Positions 10,295 through 20,200 of a DNA stretch of 64,000 bases are shown in pieces; the stretch's first letter is position 1; each line of letters opens with the position of its first letter. The notes under the pieces are model-generated. The model had not been told where the DNA came from. It saw nothing but the letters and a program-made list of their open reading frames with translations, and searched no databases. The stretch lies in assembly GCF_002776525.5 (NCBI RefSeq), contig NC_045449.1, forward strand, positions 1,069,693 through 1,133,692, written 5' to 3'. Made by a program: the position numbers and the translations under genes. This DNA is from Piliocolobus tephrosceles. Taxonomy: Eukaryota; Chordata; Mammalia; Primates; Cercopithecidae.

Positions 10295-10430
10295 GCCACC
10301 TCTCTCAGCCTCTAGTTCCTCCCCTCTGACATGAATAATGATTCCAGGGTGGCTGTGAGGATTGTAAGTGGTTCGTAATGGACCGTTTCTGGCAAACAGA
10401 AGGTGTTCAAGGTGTTCATGAACTGTCACT
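10295..10430 (-). mobile_element. MIR relic
   Basis: Antisense MIR pattern: CCCCTCTGACATGAATAATG, GTGAGGATTGTAAGTGG and CAGAAGGTGTTCAAGGTG. Confidence 0.6.
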
Positions 10431-10577
10431 GTTTACGTACTATTAGGATCTGATGAGAAACCAGCTTGGACGAGGCTGTAGCTGTGTTTCAGCCTCAGGT
10501 ATTTATCATCTGGAAACATGATACGAGGACCAGCAAGTCCTGCTTTCCTAAATTCCAGGACTGAAAGAAATAAGGGG

Positions 10578-10894
10578 ACCGGGCATGGTGGCTCACCCCT
10601 GTAATCCCAGCACTTTGGGAGGCCGAGACGGGTGGATCTCCTGAGGTCAGGAGTTTGAGACCAGCCTGGCCAACGTGGCGAAACCCCATCTCTACTAAAA
10701 ATAAAAAAAATAGCTGGGTGTAGTAGCGCACACACCTGTAATCCCAGCTACTCAGGAGGATAAGGCATGAGAATTGCTTGAGCCCGGGAGACAGAGGTTG
10801 CAGTGAGCCTAGATTGTGCCACTGCACTCCAGCCTGGCCAACAGAGCGAGACTCTCTCAAAAAAAAAAAAAAAAGAAAGAAAAGAAAAGAAAGA
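10578..10894 (+). mobile_element. Alu (AluS)
   Basis: Full-length Alu with an A/AAAG tail. The TSD is about GAAAGAAATAAGGG (5') and GAAAGAAATGAGGG (3'). Confidence 0.92.
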
Positions 10895-10984
10895 AATGAG
10901 GGTTCTACTCCCCCATCCTGTGACGCTGTCAGCCTGGAAATAGCAAGGACACCCCTACAGGCAAAATCCTGGCACGGCAGCCCT

Positions 10985-11205
10985 GTGGGTTCAGTGGGAG
11001 GGATGTCACAGTTCTGGACTTCCGTCTCCTCACTGACCAGCTGAGTGATCTTGGGCCAATCACCTGGCGGCTTTGAGTCTTGGTGTTCCCATCTGTATAA
11101 TGGGCTAGAATAAGTATTTACATCACAGGCTGTTTTGGAGACTAAATGGGACGATGCATTTAACGCACTGGCATAGTGCTTGGCCCACATAAATGCTCAC
11201 TGAGT
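10985..11205 (-). mobile_element. MIR relic
   Basis: Antisense MIR hallmarks: CTGAGTGATCTTGGGCCAAT, CCCATCTGTATAATGGG, GGAGACTAAATGGGACGATG and GCACTGGCATAGTGCTTGGC. Confidence 0.85.
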
Positions 11206-11324
11206 GGAGGCTGTTCAGACATACTCAGTTCACAAGGTTGTTACAAGGAGAGAATGCATGGGAAGCTGTTTTTATGAACTGTAAAGTCCAGGACACACTG
11301 GCTGCTATCACGATTTTTCCAGGG

Positions 11325-11470
11325 CTGTGTGTTTGGGTGCACACGTCGTGTGTTTGTGTGCTGATATGTATTTGCCTAGGATTCTGAGTTTGATACGTAC
11401 ATATTTTGTGTGTTTATATAGATGTGTGGCTGCGTGGATATTTGCGTGGGTATCCATATACGTATCAACC
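11325..11470 (+). repeat. Degenerate TG-rich tract
   Basis: TGTG-rich sequence interleaved with ATATGTATT and ACGTACATA. It looks like an old, decayed dinucleotide or low-complexity tract. Confidence 0.55.
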
Positions 11471-11662
11471 TGAGAGATGTTTCCTCATCTCTCTGATGCC
11501 ACAGGGGATCATGGGCCTGAGTAGCCTTAGTTATCTACTGTTTAGGTTTTCTAGAACCCTTGCTTGATTTTTCTGTCTGCTTCCCAAGATCATATCCATT
11601 CTCCAAGATGACTGATACGTGGTGAAGAAAAGATTTTGTGATTATTAAAAAATCGTGGTTAT

Positions 11663-11966
11663 GGCCAAGCACAGTGGCTCAAGCCTGTAATTCTAGCACT
11701 TTGGGAGGCCGAGGCAGGCGGACCACGAGGTCAGGAGATCGAGACTATCCTGGCTGACACAGTGAAACCCCGTCTCTACTAAAAATACAAAAAATTAGCC
11801 ATGCATGGTGGCGGATGCCTGTAGTTCCAGCTACTCAGGAGGCTGAGGCAGGAGAATGACGTGAACTCGGGAGGCAGAGCTTGCAGTGAGCCGAGATCGT
11901 ACCACTGCACTCCAGCCTGGGCGACAGAGTGAGACTCTGTCTCAAAAAAAAAAATTAAAAAAAGAA
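11663..11966 (+). mobile_element. Alu (AluY-like)
   Basis: Full-length Alu. The TSD is AAATCGTGGTTAT (5') and AAATGGTGGTTAT (3') around 11650-11662 and 11967-11979. Confidence 0.93.
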
Positions 11967-12098
11967 AATGGTGGTTATCCACTGAGATCACAGGATTTGC
12001 CCAAATATTGTTTAAAAGGCACAATGATAGGCATGAAATGCATAGAGAAAGGAAAATGCCAGAAAGGAAAGAGACAGGTGTAAGACAGAGCCACTAAG

Positions 12099-12327
12099 TC
12101 ATGGCTCACTGTAGCCTTGACCTCCTGGGCTCAGGTGATCCTCCCACCTCAGCCTTCCTAGCAGCTGAGAATACAGGCGTGTGCCACCATGCCAGCTAAT
12201 TTTTGTATTTTTTGTAAAGATGGGGTTTTGCCATGTTGCCCAGGCTGGTCTCAAACACGTGGGCTCAAGTGATCCTCCTGCCTTTGTCTCCCAAAGTGCT
12301 GGCATTACAAGTGTGAGGGGCCTGGCC
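12099..12327 (-). mobile_element. AluJ, tail-truncated
   Basis: Antisense AluJ (CACTGTAGCCTTGACCTCC, TTTTTTGTAAAGATGGGG) without its T tail and the start of the right arm. Confidence 0.85.
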
Positions 12328-12341
12328 TTAATTTTCTTTGT

Positions 12342-12485
12342 TCGTTTTTGAGACGGAGTCTCTCTCTGTCGCCCAGGCTGTGATCTTGGCTCACTGCAAG
12401 CTCTGCCTCCTAGGTTCACGCCATTCTCCTGCCTCAGTCTCCCGAGTAGCTGGGACTACAGGCGCCCACCACCTCGCCTGGCTAA
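12342..12485 (-). mobile_element. Alu interrupted by assembly gap
   Basis: Tail-proximal half of an antisense Alu that runs into N at 12486. The poly(A) on the far side of the gap (12586-12605) has sense polarity, so the missing part must hold the end of a second Alu or similar element in the opposite direction. Confidence 0.88.
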
Positions 12486-12585
12486 NNNNNNNNNNNNNNN
12501 NNNNNNNNNNNNNNNNNNNNNNNNNNNNNNNNNNNNNNNNNNNNNNNNNNNNNNNNNNNNNNNNNNNNNNNNNNNNNNNNNNNNN
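12486..12585. other. Assembly gap (100 Ns)
   Basis: Exactly 100 Ns, the usual placeholder for unknown length. It lies between an antisense Alu and a sense A-run, that is, an inverted repeat pair. Confidence 0.98.
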
Positions 12586-12817
12586 AAAAAAAAAAAAAAA
12601 AAAAATGTTGAATCAACACTGTGCCAGACAAACCCACCTTGTGTGATGAATACAGCCCACAGGCCTTCATGTAAGACCTAAGTGAGAAGCTGCCTGGAGC
12701 AACTGCAGACTGGAGCGGGACCCTGGGCAGCTGACTGTGCTCACAGCGGGGATCCCAAACCCGCTGCTGACTCCCTCTTGCTCGCTCCACTCTAGTCATT
12801 CCCCTCATCACTACCTG

Positions 12818-12832
12818 CCACCAGGTGGCGCT
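12818..12832 (+). promoter_or_regulatory. CTCF-like motif, forward
   Basis: CCACCAGGTGGCGCT matches the CTCF core consensus (CCASYAGRKGGCRC) almost perfectly. It sits in a repeat-free interval at 12606-12979 between BHLHA9 and TRARG1. Occupancy is inferred, not shown. Confidence 0.7.
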
Positions 12833-12979
12833 GAGAATCCAGCATCCCACGCAGGCGGACCGAACGGGTCCCTAATTCCCCCCACCCCAGCCGTCCAGGC
12901 AACCTGGTACCAGGGACTACTCTGGGGACTTCTTAGTTATTTCTTTCCTCCTTTTATGCAATCAAAAATTTAACATATA

Positions 12980-13273
12980 GCCAGGCGCGGTGGCTCACAT
13001 TTGTAATCCCAGCACTTTGGGAGGCCGAGGCAGGCAGATCACCTGAGGTCAGGAGTTCGAGACCAGCCTGGCCAACATGGCAAAACCCTGTCTCTACTAA
13101 AAATACAAAAATTAGCCAGACGTGGTGGTGGATGCCTGTAATCCCAGCTACCCAGGAGGCTGAGGCAGGAGAATCGCTTGAACCTGGGAGGCAGAGGTTG
13201 CAGTGAGCCAAGATCACACCACTGTACTCCAGCCTGGGCAACAGAGTAAGACTCTGTCTCAAAAAAAAAAAAA
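12980..13273 (+). mobile_element. Alu (AluS)
   Basis: Full-length Alu starting GCCAGGCGCGG, with an A tail of about 13. Confidence 0.92.
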
Positions 13274-13284
13274 GTGTGTGTGGG

Positions 13285-13400
13285 GGGGTCTTGTTCTGTT
13301 GTGTAGAGGTGTGATTATGGCTCACTGCAGCATCAAACTTCTGGATTCAAGTGATCCTCCTGAACAGCAGGGACTGTAAGTGCCTGACTTGAAACTCCAA
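13285..13400 (-). mobile_element. AluJ fragment
   Basis: Diverged antisense Alu piece (GTCTTGTTCTGTTGTGTAG, GGCTCACTGCAGCATCAAAC, GATTCAAGTGATCCTCC) with large internal losses. Confidence 0.65.
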
Positions 13401-13492
13401 TTTTTTTTTTCTTTTTTTTTTGAGACAAAGTCTCATTCTGTCACCCAGGTGAGACTCGGTCTCAAAAAAAAAAAAAAAAAGAAAAAAAACAA
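13401..13492. repeat. Palindromic remnant of an inverted Alu pair
   Basis: The tail end of an antisense Alu (T-run, GAGACAAAGTCTCATTCTG, CACCCAG) joins directly to the tail end of a sense Alu (GTGAGACTCGGTCTC, A-run). The arms form a near-perfect hairpin of more than 20 bases with a spacer of about 20. Confidence 0.85.
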
Positions 13493-13494
13493 TT

Positions 13495-13790
13495 AAAAAA
13501 AATTAAATTTTCGACTAGGCATTTTTAAAACATCAACAGAAGAAATCAATAATGTTGATTTTAATAATGTTTTCTTTAACCCAATATATCAAAAATATTA
13601 TCCTTTCAATATGTAATCAATAAAAAGTATTAATGAGATATTTTACATTTTTGGTGTGTTTGGACCCAGTCTTCGACATCTTGTATTTTACACCCACAGC
13701 ACATCTCAACTTGGATGAGTCACATTTCAAGGGCTTGGAAGCCACATGTGGCTAGGGGCTACCGAATTGGGCTGGGCAGCTGTCGTCCCT
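13495..13790. mobile_element. hAT-like DNA transposon relic
   Basis: Matches a common mammalian non-autonomous element: AGATATTTTACATTTTT, GCACATCTCAACTTGGA, CACATTTCAAGGGCTTGG and GCCACATGTGGCTAGGGGCT. I recognise the family by its text but will not name the subfamily. Confidence 0.6.
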
Positions 13791-14061
13791 CCAGCCCGGC
13801 ATCAGCTCCTAGGCTGTACCACGGAGTTCTGCCCAACTGGATACTGGCTTGGAGCCTAAGGGGTCTCAGGGACTCACCTAGCCACCCTGTGAAGGAACTT
13901 TCCTATTATACAGGATTGTCATCTTTCTGGACGCTCCTGAGCAGGGGAGCCCAGCTTGTTCCCAGGCCCCACACCTGACCTCCCTGAGGACTGACAGGAG
14001 GATGAGGCAGTTCCCCAAGATCTTCATTTTGCAAATAACGATGGGTTTCCTTTAAAAATTC

Positions 14062-14358
14062 TTTTTTTTTTTTTTTTTGAGACAGAGTCTCACTCTGTCA
14101 CCCAGGCTGGACTGCAGTGGTGCAATCTCTACTCACTGCAAGCTCCACTTCCTGGGTTCACGCCACTCTCCTGCTTCAGCCTCCTGAGTAGCTGGGACTA
14201 CAGGCACCCGCCACCATGCCCAGCTAATTTTTGTATTTCTAGTAGAAACGGGGTTTCACCGTGTTGGCCAGGATGGTCTCGATCTCTTGACCTCTTGATC
14301 TGCCTGCCTTGGCCTCCCAAAGTGCAGTGATTACAGGCGTGAGCCACTATCCCTGGCC
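14062..14358 (-). mobile_element. Alu (AluS/Y)
   Basis: Antisense Alu from a 17-base T-run to ATCCCTGGCC. It is first in a run of five antisense Alus (14062-15690). Confidence 0.9.
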
Positions 14359-14429
14359 TGAGCAAAATTTTTAATTTAATATAGTCAAATAAATGAAACC
14401 TGAAAAGTTGTCCCAAAGCCACAAACATT

Positions 14430-14723
14430 ATTTTTGTTTTTTGAGACGGAGTCTCACTCTGTCACTCAGGCTAGAGTGCAGTGGCACAATCTTGGCTCTC
14501 TGCAAGCTTTACCTCTCAGGTTCACGCCATTCTCCTGCCACAGCCTCCCGAGTAGCTGGGACTACAGGCGCCCGCCACCACGCCCAGCTAATTTTTTGTA
14601 TTTTTAGTAGAGAGGGTGTTTCACCATGTTAGCCAAGATGGTCTCAATCTCCTGACCTCATGATCCGCCCACCTCGGCCTCCTAAAGTGCTGGGATTACA
14701 GGCATGAGCCACTGCGCCCAGCC
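14430..14723 (-). mobile_element. Alu (AluY-like)
   Basis: Antisense Alu from ATTTTTGTTTTTTGAGACGG to GCGCCCAGCC. It abuts the next Alu. Confidence 0.9.
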
Positions 14724-15022
14724 TGTTTGTTTGTTTTTAGATGGAGTCTCATTCTGTCACCCAGGCTGGAATGCAGTGGTGCAATCTCAGCTCACTGCAA
14801 CCTCTGCTGCCTCCCAGGTTCAAGTGATTCTCTTGCCTCAGCCTCCTGAGTAGCTGTGGTTACATGCACCGGCCACCATGCCTAGCTAATTTTTGTATTT
14901 TTAGTAGAGACGGGGTTTCACCATGTTGGCCAGGCTGGTCTCAAACTCCTGACCTCAAGTGATCCACCTGTCTCAGCCTCCCAAAGTGCTGGGATTACAG
15001 GTGTGAGTCACCACGCCCAGCT
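14724..15022 (-). mobile_element. Alu (AluS)
   Basis: Antisense Alu with a TGTTTGTTTGTTTTTAG tail and an end at CACGCCCAGCT. Confidence 0.9.
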
Positions 15023-15079
15023 GAATTTTCAAATCTTATTCATTTCCAGGTGTCCTTTCAGCCCCGTATCTCCCATTTG

Positions 15080-15325
15080 AGCAGCACGATCTTGGCTCAC
15101 TGTAGCCTTGACCTCCCAGGCTCAAGCAATTCTCCTACCTCAGCCTCCCAAGTAGCCGGGATTACAGGTGTGCACCACCACACCCACCTAATTTTTGTAT
15201 TTTTTGTAGAGATGGGATTTTTCCATGTTGCCCAGGCTGGTCTCAAACTCCTGGGCTAAAGCAATCCTCCTGCCTCGACCTCCCAAAATGCTGGGCTTAT
15301 AGGCATGAGCCATGGCACCCCACCT
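15080..15325 (-). mobile_element. AluJ, truncated
   Basis: Antisense AluJ (CACTGTAGCCTTGACCTCC, TTTTTTGTAGAGATGGG) with no T tail. Confidence 0.85.
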
Positions 15326-15360
15326 GATTGTAGGATTTTAAACTATTTCATGCAGCCACT

Positions 15361-15361
15361 T

Positions 15362-15393
<32 letters not shown>

Positions 15394-15409
15394 GCTGTTG
15401 TTGTTGTTG
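15361..15409 (+). repeat. (TTG)n microsatellite
   Basis: About 16 TTG units with one GCTG interruption. It is the expanded tail of the following antisense Alu. Confidence 0.95.
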
Positions 15410-15690
15410 AGACGGAGTCTTGCTCTGTTGCCCAGGCTGGAGTGCAGTGGCCGGATCTCAGCTCACTGCAAGCTCCGCCTCCTGGGTTTACGCCATTCTC
15501 CTGCCTCAGCCTCCGGAGTAGCTGTGACTACAGGCGCCCGCCACCTCGCCCGGCTAGTTTTTTGTATTTTTTTGTAGAGACGGGGTTTCACCGTGTTAGC
15601 CAGGATGGTCTCGATCTCCTGACCTCGTGATCCGCCCGTCTCGGCCTCCCAAAGTGCTGGGATTACAGGCTTCAGCCACCGCGCCTGGCC
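15363..15690 (-). mobile_element. Young AluY, monkey-type, perfect TSD
   Basis: Antisense monkey-type AluY (GGCCGGATCTCAGC, CCCGGCTAGTTTTTTG, CGTCTCGGCC) whose tail has grown into (TTG)n. The direct repeat CATGCAGCCACTTT is perfect at about 15349-15362 and 15691-15704. Confidence 0.95.
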
Positions 15691-15704
15691 CATGCAGCCA
15701 CTTT

Positions 15705-16508
15705 CAAACCACACACATCCCTGGCGGCTCCAGGTCACATTTGTAAAACAATGTAAGAAGAGGCGTCAGGGATATAGAGAGAAAGAGATACCGAGGACAG
15801 AGAAGAAGGCAGAGACAGAGGGAGAAAACCTAAGAGAGAACAAAGACACAGAGGAGAATCCGAGAAGACAAACAGCCTGAGGCCCTTCCGAGCTGGCATC
15901 TTCCCGGAACAGCTCGGACCTAGCGGCTCTTAACAGCACAGAGTTGCTCTGATGGGCATGAGGCGGACCCAACCCTCCCCCTTATCCTCTTCCCCACCTG
16001 GTGGTGAGCTACGTAGAAATCCTTTCATGGGGCCCTGCTGGTCCAGGCAGGATCCAGGGGCTGCCCTGGTGCTCACACCTCCCCTTCCCTTCTGGAGTCG
16101 GCAGCCAGGCTTTGGCCTGGATGCTCCCAGCGGTTGGGGGTCAGGGGCTGGGTGGGACGCAATAGGGGGGCCTAGGTTCCAGCATTTCCCAACAGAGAGG
16201 AAGAAGTACAGGCTTGCTTTGGAAGAAGCAGCAGAGGGCTCAGTTCCTAGGACAGCTGAAGACACACCCCAGTGGGGCCCGGTGTGTCTCTCTCCCCATC
16301 CAGAGCCCCCGCCCAGCGGAGCAGGCCCTGAAGCTGCAACAGAAACCGGTGGCTGGCCCAGGTCCCTCTTGGCTGGGCTGGGCTGGGCAGAGCTGGACTG
16401 GGCTGGGCTGGGGCAGAGGCAAAATGCTGCCAGGGTGGTTCTCTGGGGAGAGGAGAATTGAAAAGGAAAAGCATCACCAAGGAGGGGGAGAAGGAGGGAG
16501 GCCGTGTG

Positions 16509-16556
<48 letters not shown>

Positions 16557-16910
16557 CCTCCCTAAGAGGCGCATTCCCCTCTCTGCTCTCTGAGATTTCT
16601 TTGCTTCCCTGCCCATCTGTGCTCTCAGCAGCACCAGCAAAGTTGGCCTCAAACTTGAACGAAGCCGCAGGCTCCAGCATCTTTCTGGGAGCGCCGCAGG
16701 GGCAGCAGGCAGGCCGCAGCCTCTGAACTCAGCTGGCCTTGAGGAGCCCAGCCCAACCCTTCCAGCACCCAGCCAGCCCTCCATCCCCTGAGGGACGCCT
16801 CTGCCCCCGACCTGGAGGCCCTCAGTCAGGGCTGGGGAATGGTGCACTGAGGTCCCTCCAGAGTCCCTTGTCCCAGCCTGGAGCTGCAGCCGTGCACGAC
16901 CCAGGCCCAC
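15705..16910 (+). promoter_or_regulatory. TRARG1: TRARG1 upstream region and probable 5' UTR
   Basis: Repeat-free apart from a CA tract. It begins with a purine-rich block (15770-15870) and becomes GC-rich with many AGCC and GGGCTGGG motifs. The last few hundred bases before 16911 are the likely 5' UTR. I see no convincing TATA box, so the transcription start cannot be fixed from sequence. Confidence 0.5.
16514..16555 (+). repeat. (CA)n microsatellite
   Basis: About 21 uninterrupted CA units roughly 360 bases before the TRARG1 start codon. It is probably length-polymorphic. Confidence 0.98.
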
Positions 16911-17297
16911 ATGGCCAATCCGGTGCAGCCCGAGTTTCCTTCAGCACAGGAGCCAGGCTCCACCGCACCCCCGGACCTGCCTGAGATGGAGAAACTCCTC
17001 ACCAAGGCAGAGGACAAGGAAGACAAGACCCTCAATCTGTCCAAGACCCTCTCGGGGCCTCTGGATCTGGAGCAGAATGGCCATGGCCTGCCCTTCAAGG
17101 CCATCTCCGAGGGGCACCTGGAGGCCCCACTGCCTCGGTCCCCCTCCCGGGCCAGCTCAAGGAGGGCGTCCTCCATCGCCACCACCTCCTATGCCCAAGA
17201 CCAAGAAGCCCCCAGAGATTACCTCATCCTGGCCATCGTCTCCTGCTTTTGCCCCGTCTGGCCCCTCAACCTCATCCCCCTCATCATTTCCATCATG
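16911..17297 (+). CDS. TRARG1: TRARG1 coding exon 1
   Basis: Encodes residues 1-129 (387 bases, phase 0), from MANPVQPEF to the end of the first hydrophobic segment (LIISIM). The donor is ATG|GTAAGT at 17298. All of the cytosolic N-terminus and the re-entrant segment lie in this exon. Confidence 0.96.
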
Positions 17298-20200
17298 GTA
17301 AGTGCTGCTCTTTGTTCCAGGGGCAGGGGCTGGGCCCAGGGCTGTGTGTCCCCCAGGCAGGCACCAAACACACTGCGCAGGGTGTGGAGAAGAGAGACCT
17401 GGGAGTGGGGGGCTTGAGGAAGACTCCTTTCCTCGCTGGCCTCCTCCTTCCCCTTCGAGAGGGGCCCTGGGGCTGCGAGAGCTCCTGTTCTGTTCTCTCA
17501 TCTCTGCTTCTGGGCATCAGAGCTTGACTTTGTGCCTATGGCTGCTGGGGAGGGGCACTCAGGGAGCTGCCTGGTGGTACATCCCGCAGGGCAGAAAGAT
17601 AGCCAGCTGGGGGTCTTGAAGTTTTAGGAGGGACGGGCGGTCCTAAAGAGTCATCACCGAGTGGGGCTGTCTCAGCAGAGGTTGCACCAGACGGGGGTCC
17701 CAGGGCCCCATGTGTCCTCCCAGGCCACCTGGACACGCTCCCAGCCTCTGCCAGCTCCGGTTTCCAAGAGTCACAGCAGCTTCCTTGCGGTGTACTGAGG
17801 GCTCCGGGGCCAGGCTCCCCCGAGGGGCGCACAAAGCGGGCAGGGCTGGCAGGCTGCTCCTCCCCAGGCGTGGAGCTCCCTCCGGAGCCCTCTGCAACTC
17901 CTCAGCTGGGCTGATGTCAGCCTCTGTCTTCACGGCAGGGGGGGTCTGGGTCACAAGTGAAAACTGTGAGAGTCAGAGGGCATGGCCTGCCATGCCCAGG
18001 AAGGGGCATGTGGCTGGGTCTTCATTTCTATGGGGTTCTGAATGAATCGTCTTAGACTGTATCCAACCCAAGCCATTTGGGTAGAGCTACTTATAAAGGA
18101 TTTCATAGAAAATGTCAGTAGATATTGGCAAGTGACTTTTGAAGTCCAGGAAGAAGAGAGAGTTATGAAAGGGCGGGGAGAGGGAGAAGCAGGGCCCAGC
18201 AATGATTTCAGAGTGAGGTCAGGGGCAGGGGGCAGAAAACTGCTGGCCCAGGCTGGTCAGGGCCAGAGGACTGGCGGCGGGGGGCGGGCGGGCAGCTCTC
18301 CCAAGAGGGACTCCCTGCAGAGTCACCATCACCAAACCCCCAGGAGCTGTCCTCTGAGAAAGCTCCTATTTCTTCAAACAACTCTGTCTACTTCAGTGAG
18401 GCCCAGCCTCCCACCAGGGAAGCCTTCCGCATCCCACCAAAGCTAGTACCACCTTTCAGGACATCAGGGGGCCCTGGCAGCCCTCCTGAGTCTGAGGAAC
18501 TTGGCATGGGCTCTGGAAGCAGGGCTGGGCAGGGGCCTTCTGGGCAGCTCTCTGTGATGCCTGCTGCACCTGGGGACCGCTTCCAGGTACAGCCAGGACC
18601 CAGGGGTGCAGCCAGTGTCTCTGGGCAGGGCCCACCTCTTGGTTACAGGGAAAGGCCTCGGGAGGGGAGACCAGATTCGGAGAGGGAAGCCACCCAAGGG
18701 CTCAGGAGAAAACAGCTGCTGGCATCCGTCTCCGGGTGGGGTGGCAGGTGCAGGCTGGGCAGGACCTGCCTCTGTCAAAGGGAGCCTAAGTCCAAGGCGG
18801 GGAGACCACGGAAACCTGCCCCAGTGCATTTCTACCTTTTTTTTTTTGTTTTTTTCAAGACAGAGTCTTGCTCTGTCACCCAGGCTGAAGTGCAATGGTG
18901 TGATCTTGACTCACTGCAACCTCTGCCTCCCAGGTTCGAGCAATTATCTTGCCTCAGCCTCCTGAGTAGCTGGGATTACAGGCACCTGCCACCACACCTG
19001 GCTAATTTTTGTATTTTTAGTAGAGATGGGGTTTTACCACATTGGCCAGGCTGGTCTTGAACTCCTGACCTCATGATCTGCCCACCTTGGCCTGCCAAAG
19101 TTCTGGGATTACAGGTGTGAGCCACTGAACCTGGCCTGTTTCTACTTTCTTTAAAGGTTTTGTTTTGTTTTGTTTGAGACGGAGTCTCGCTCTGTTGCCC
19201 CGGCTGGAATGCAATGGTGCAATCTCGGCTCACTGCAAGCTCCGCCTCCCAGGTTCATGCAATTCTCCTGCCTCAGCCTCCCAAGTAGCTGGCATTACAG
19301 GTGCCCGCCACTGCACCCGGCTAATTTTTGTATTTTTAGTAGAGGTGGGGTTTTGCCATGTTGGCCAGGCTGGTCTCAAACTCCTGACCTCAGGGAATCC
19401 TCCCATCTCGGCTTTCCAAGGTGCTGGGATTACAGGCGTGAGTCCACCACACTCGGCCCGTTTTACGGTTTTTGAGTCAGGTCTGATGAATACTAGGCTG
19501 GACACGGAATACAGTGCTGACCAGACACCGTGGCCAATTCCCCAGAGCCTCCAGTCCTGCGGGGAGGAACGCTTAAACAGATTCTTACGACATATTGCAA
19601 GAAGCACCCATGCTAGACATAAACTTAAGGTAATTAGCTGGGAAAGTCATTCAAACGGCTCTTCTCCCCGGCATGCCCGTCTGCAAAATGGGCATACACG
19701 TAATGCCTGCACGGGGGAGCCGGGAGGGGGTGAAATGAGACGGGCCAATAGGGCTTCCGAACAACACCGGGAGGGTGTGGGGCTCTGACAGGGTCATGGT
19801 ATGGTTTTTATGGGTTTTTTGTTATGTTTTCTTTTGTTTTTGAGACAAGTCTCGCTCTGTCGCCCAGGCTGGAGTGCAGTGCCACGATCTCGGCTCACTG
19901 CAAGCTCCGCCTCCCGGGTTCACCCCATTCTCCTGCCTCAGCTTCCCAAGTAGCTGGGACTACAGGTGCCCACCACCTCGCCTGGCTAATGTTTTATATT
20001 TTTAGTAGAGACGGGGGTTCACTGTGTTAGCCAGGATGGTCTCGATATCCTGACCTCATGACCCGCCCGCCTCGGCCCCCAAAGTGCTGGGATTACAGGC
20101 TTGAGTCACGGCACCCGGCCCCAGGGTGATGGCAGCGGGGAGCCTTCCAAGGGGAGGTGCGAAGGCATCGTGGTGTTTTAGAAATGGCTTTATTGAGATG

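Noticed and set aside
16474..16726. Open frames with Cys-Val or His-Thr repeats
   Set aside because: They are produced by the CA microsatellite, which has no stop in any frame.
18216..18228. Possible PPAR-type DR1 site in TRARG1 intron 1 (also a weaker one near 16138)
   Set aside because: Only the first half-site matches well; too degenerate to support despite TRARG1 being adipocyte-expressed.
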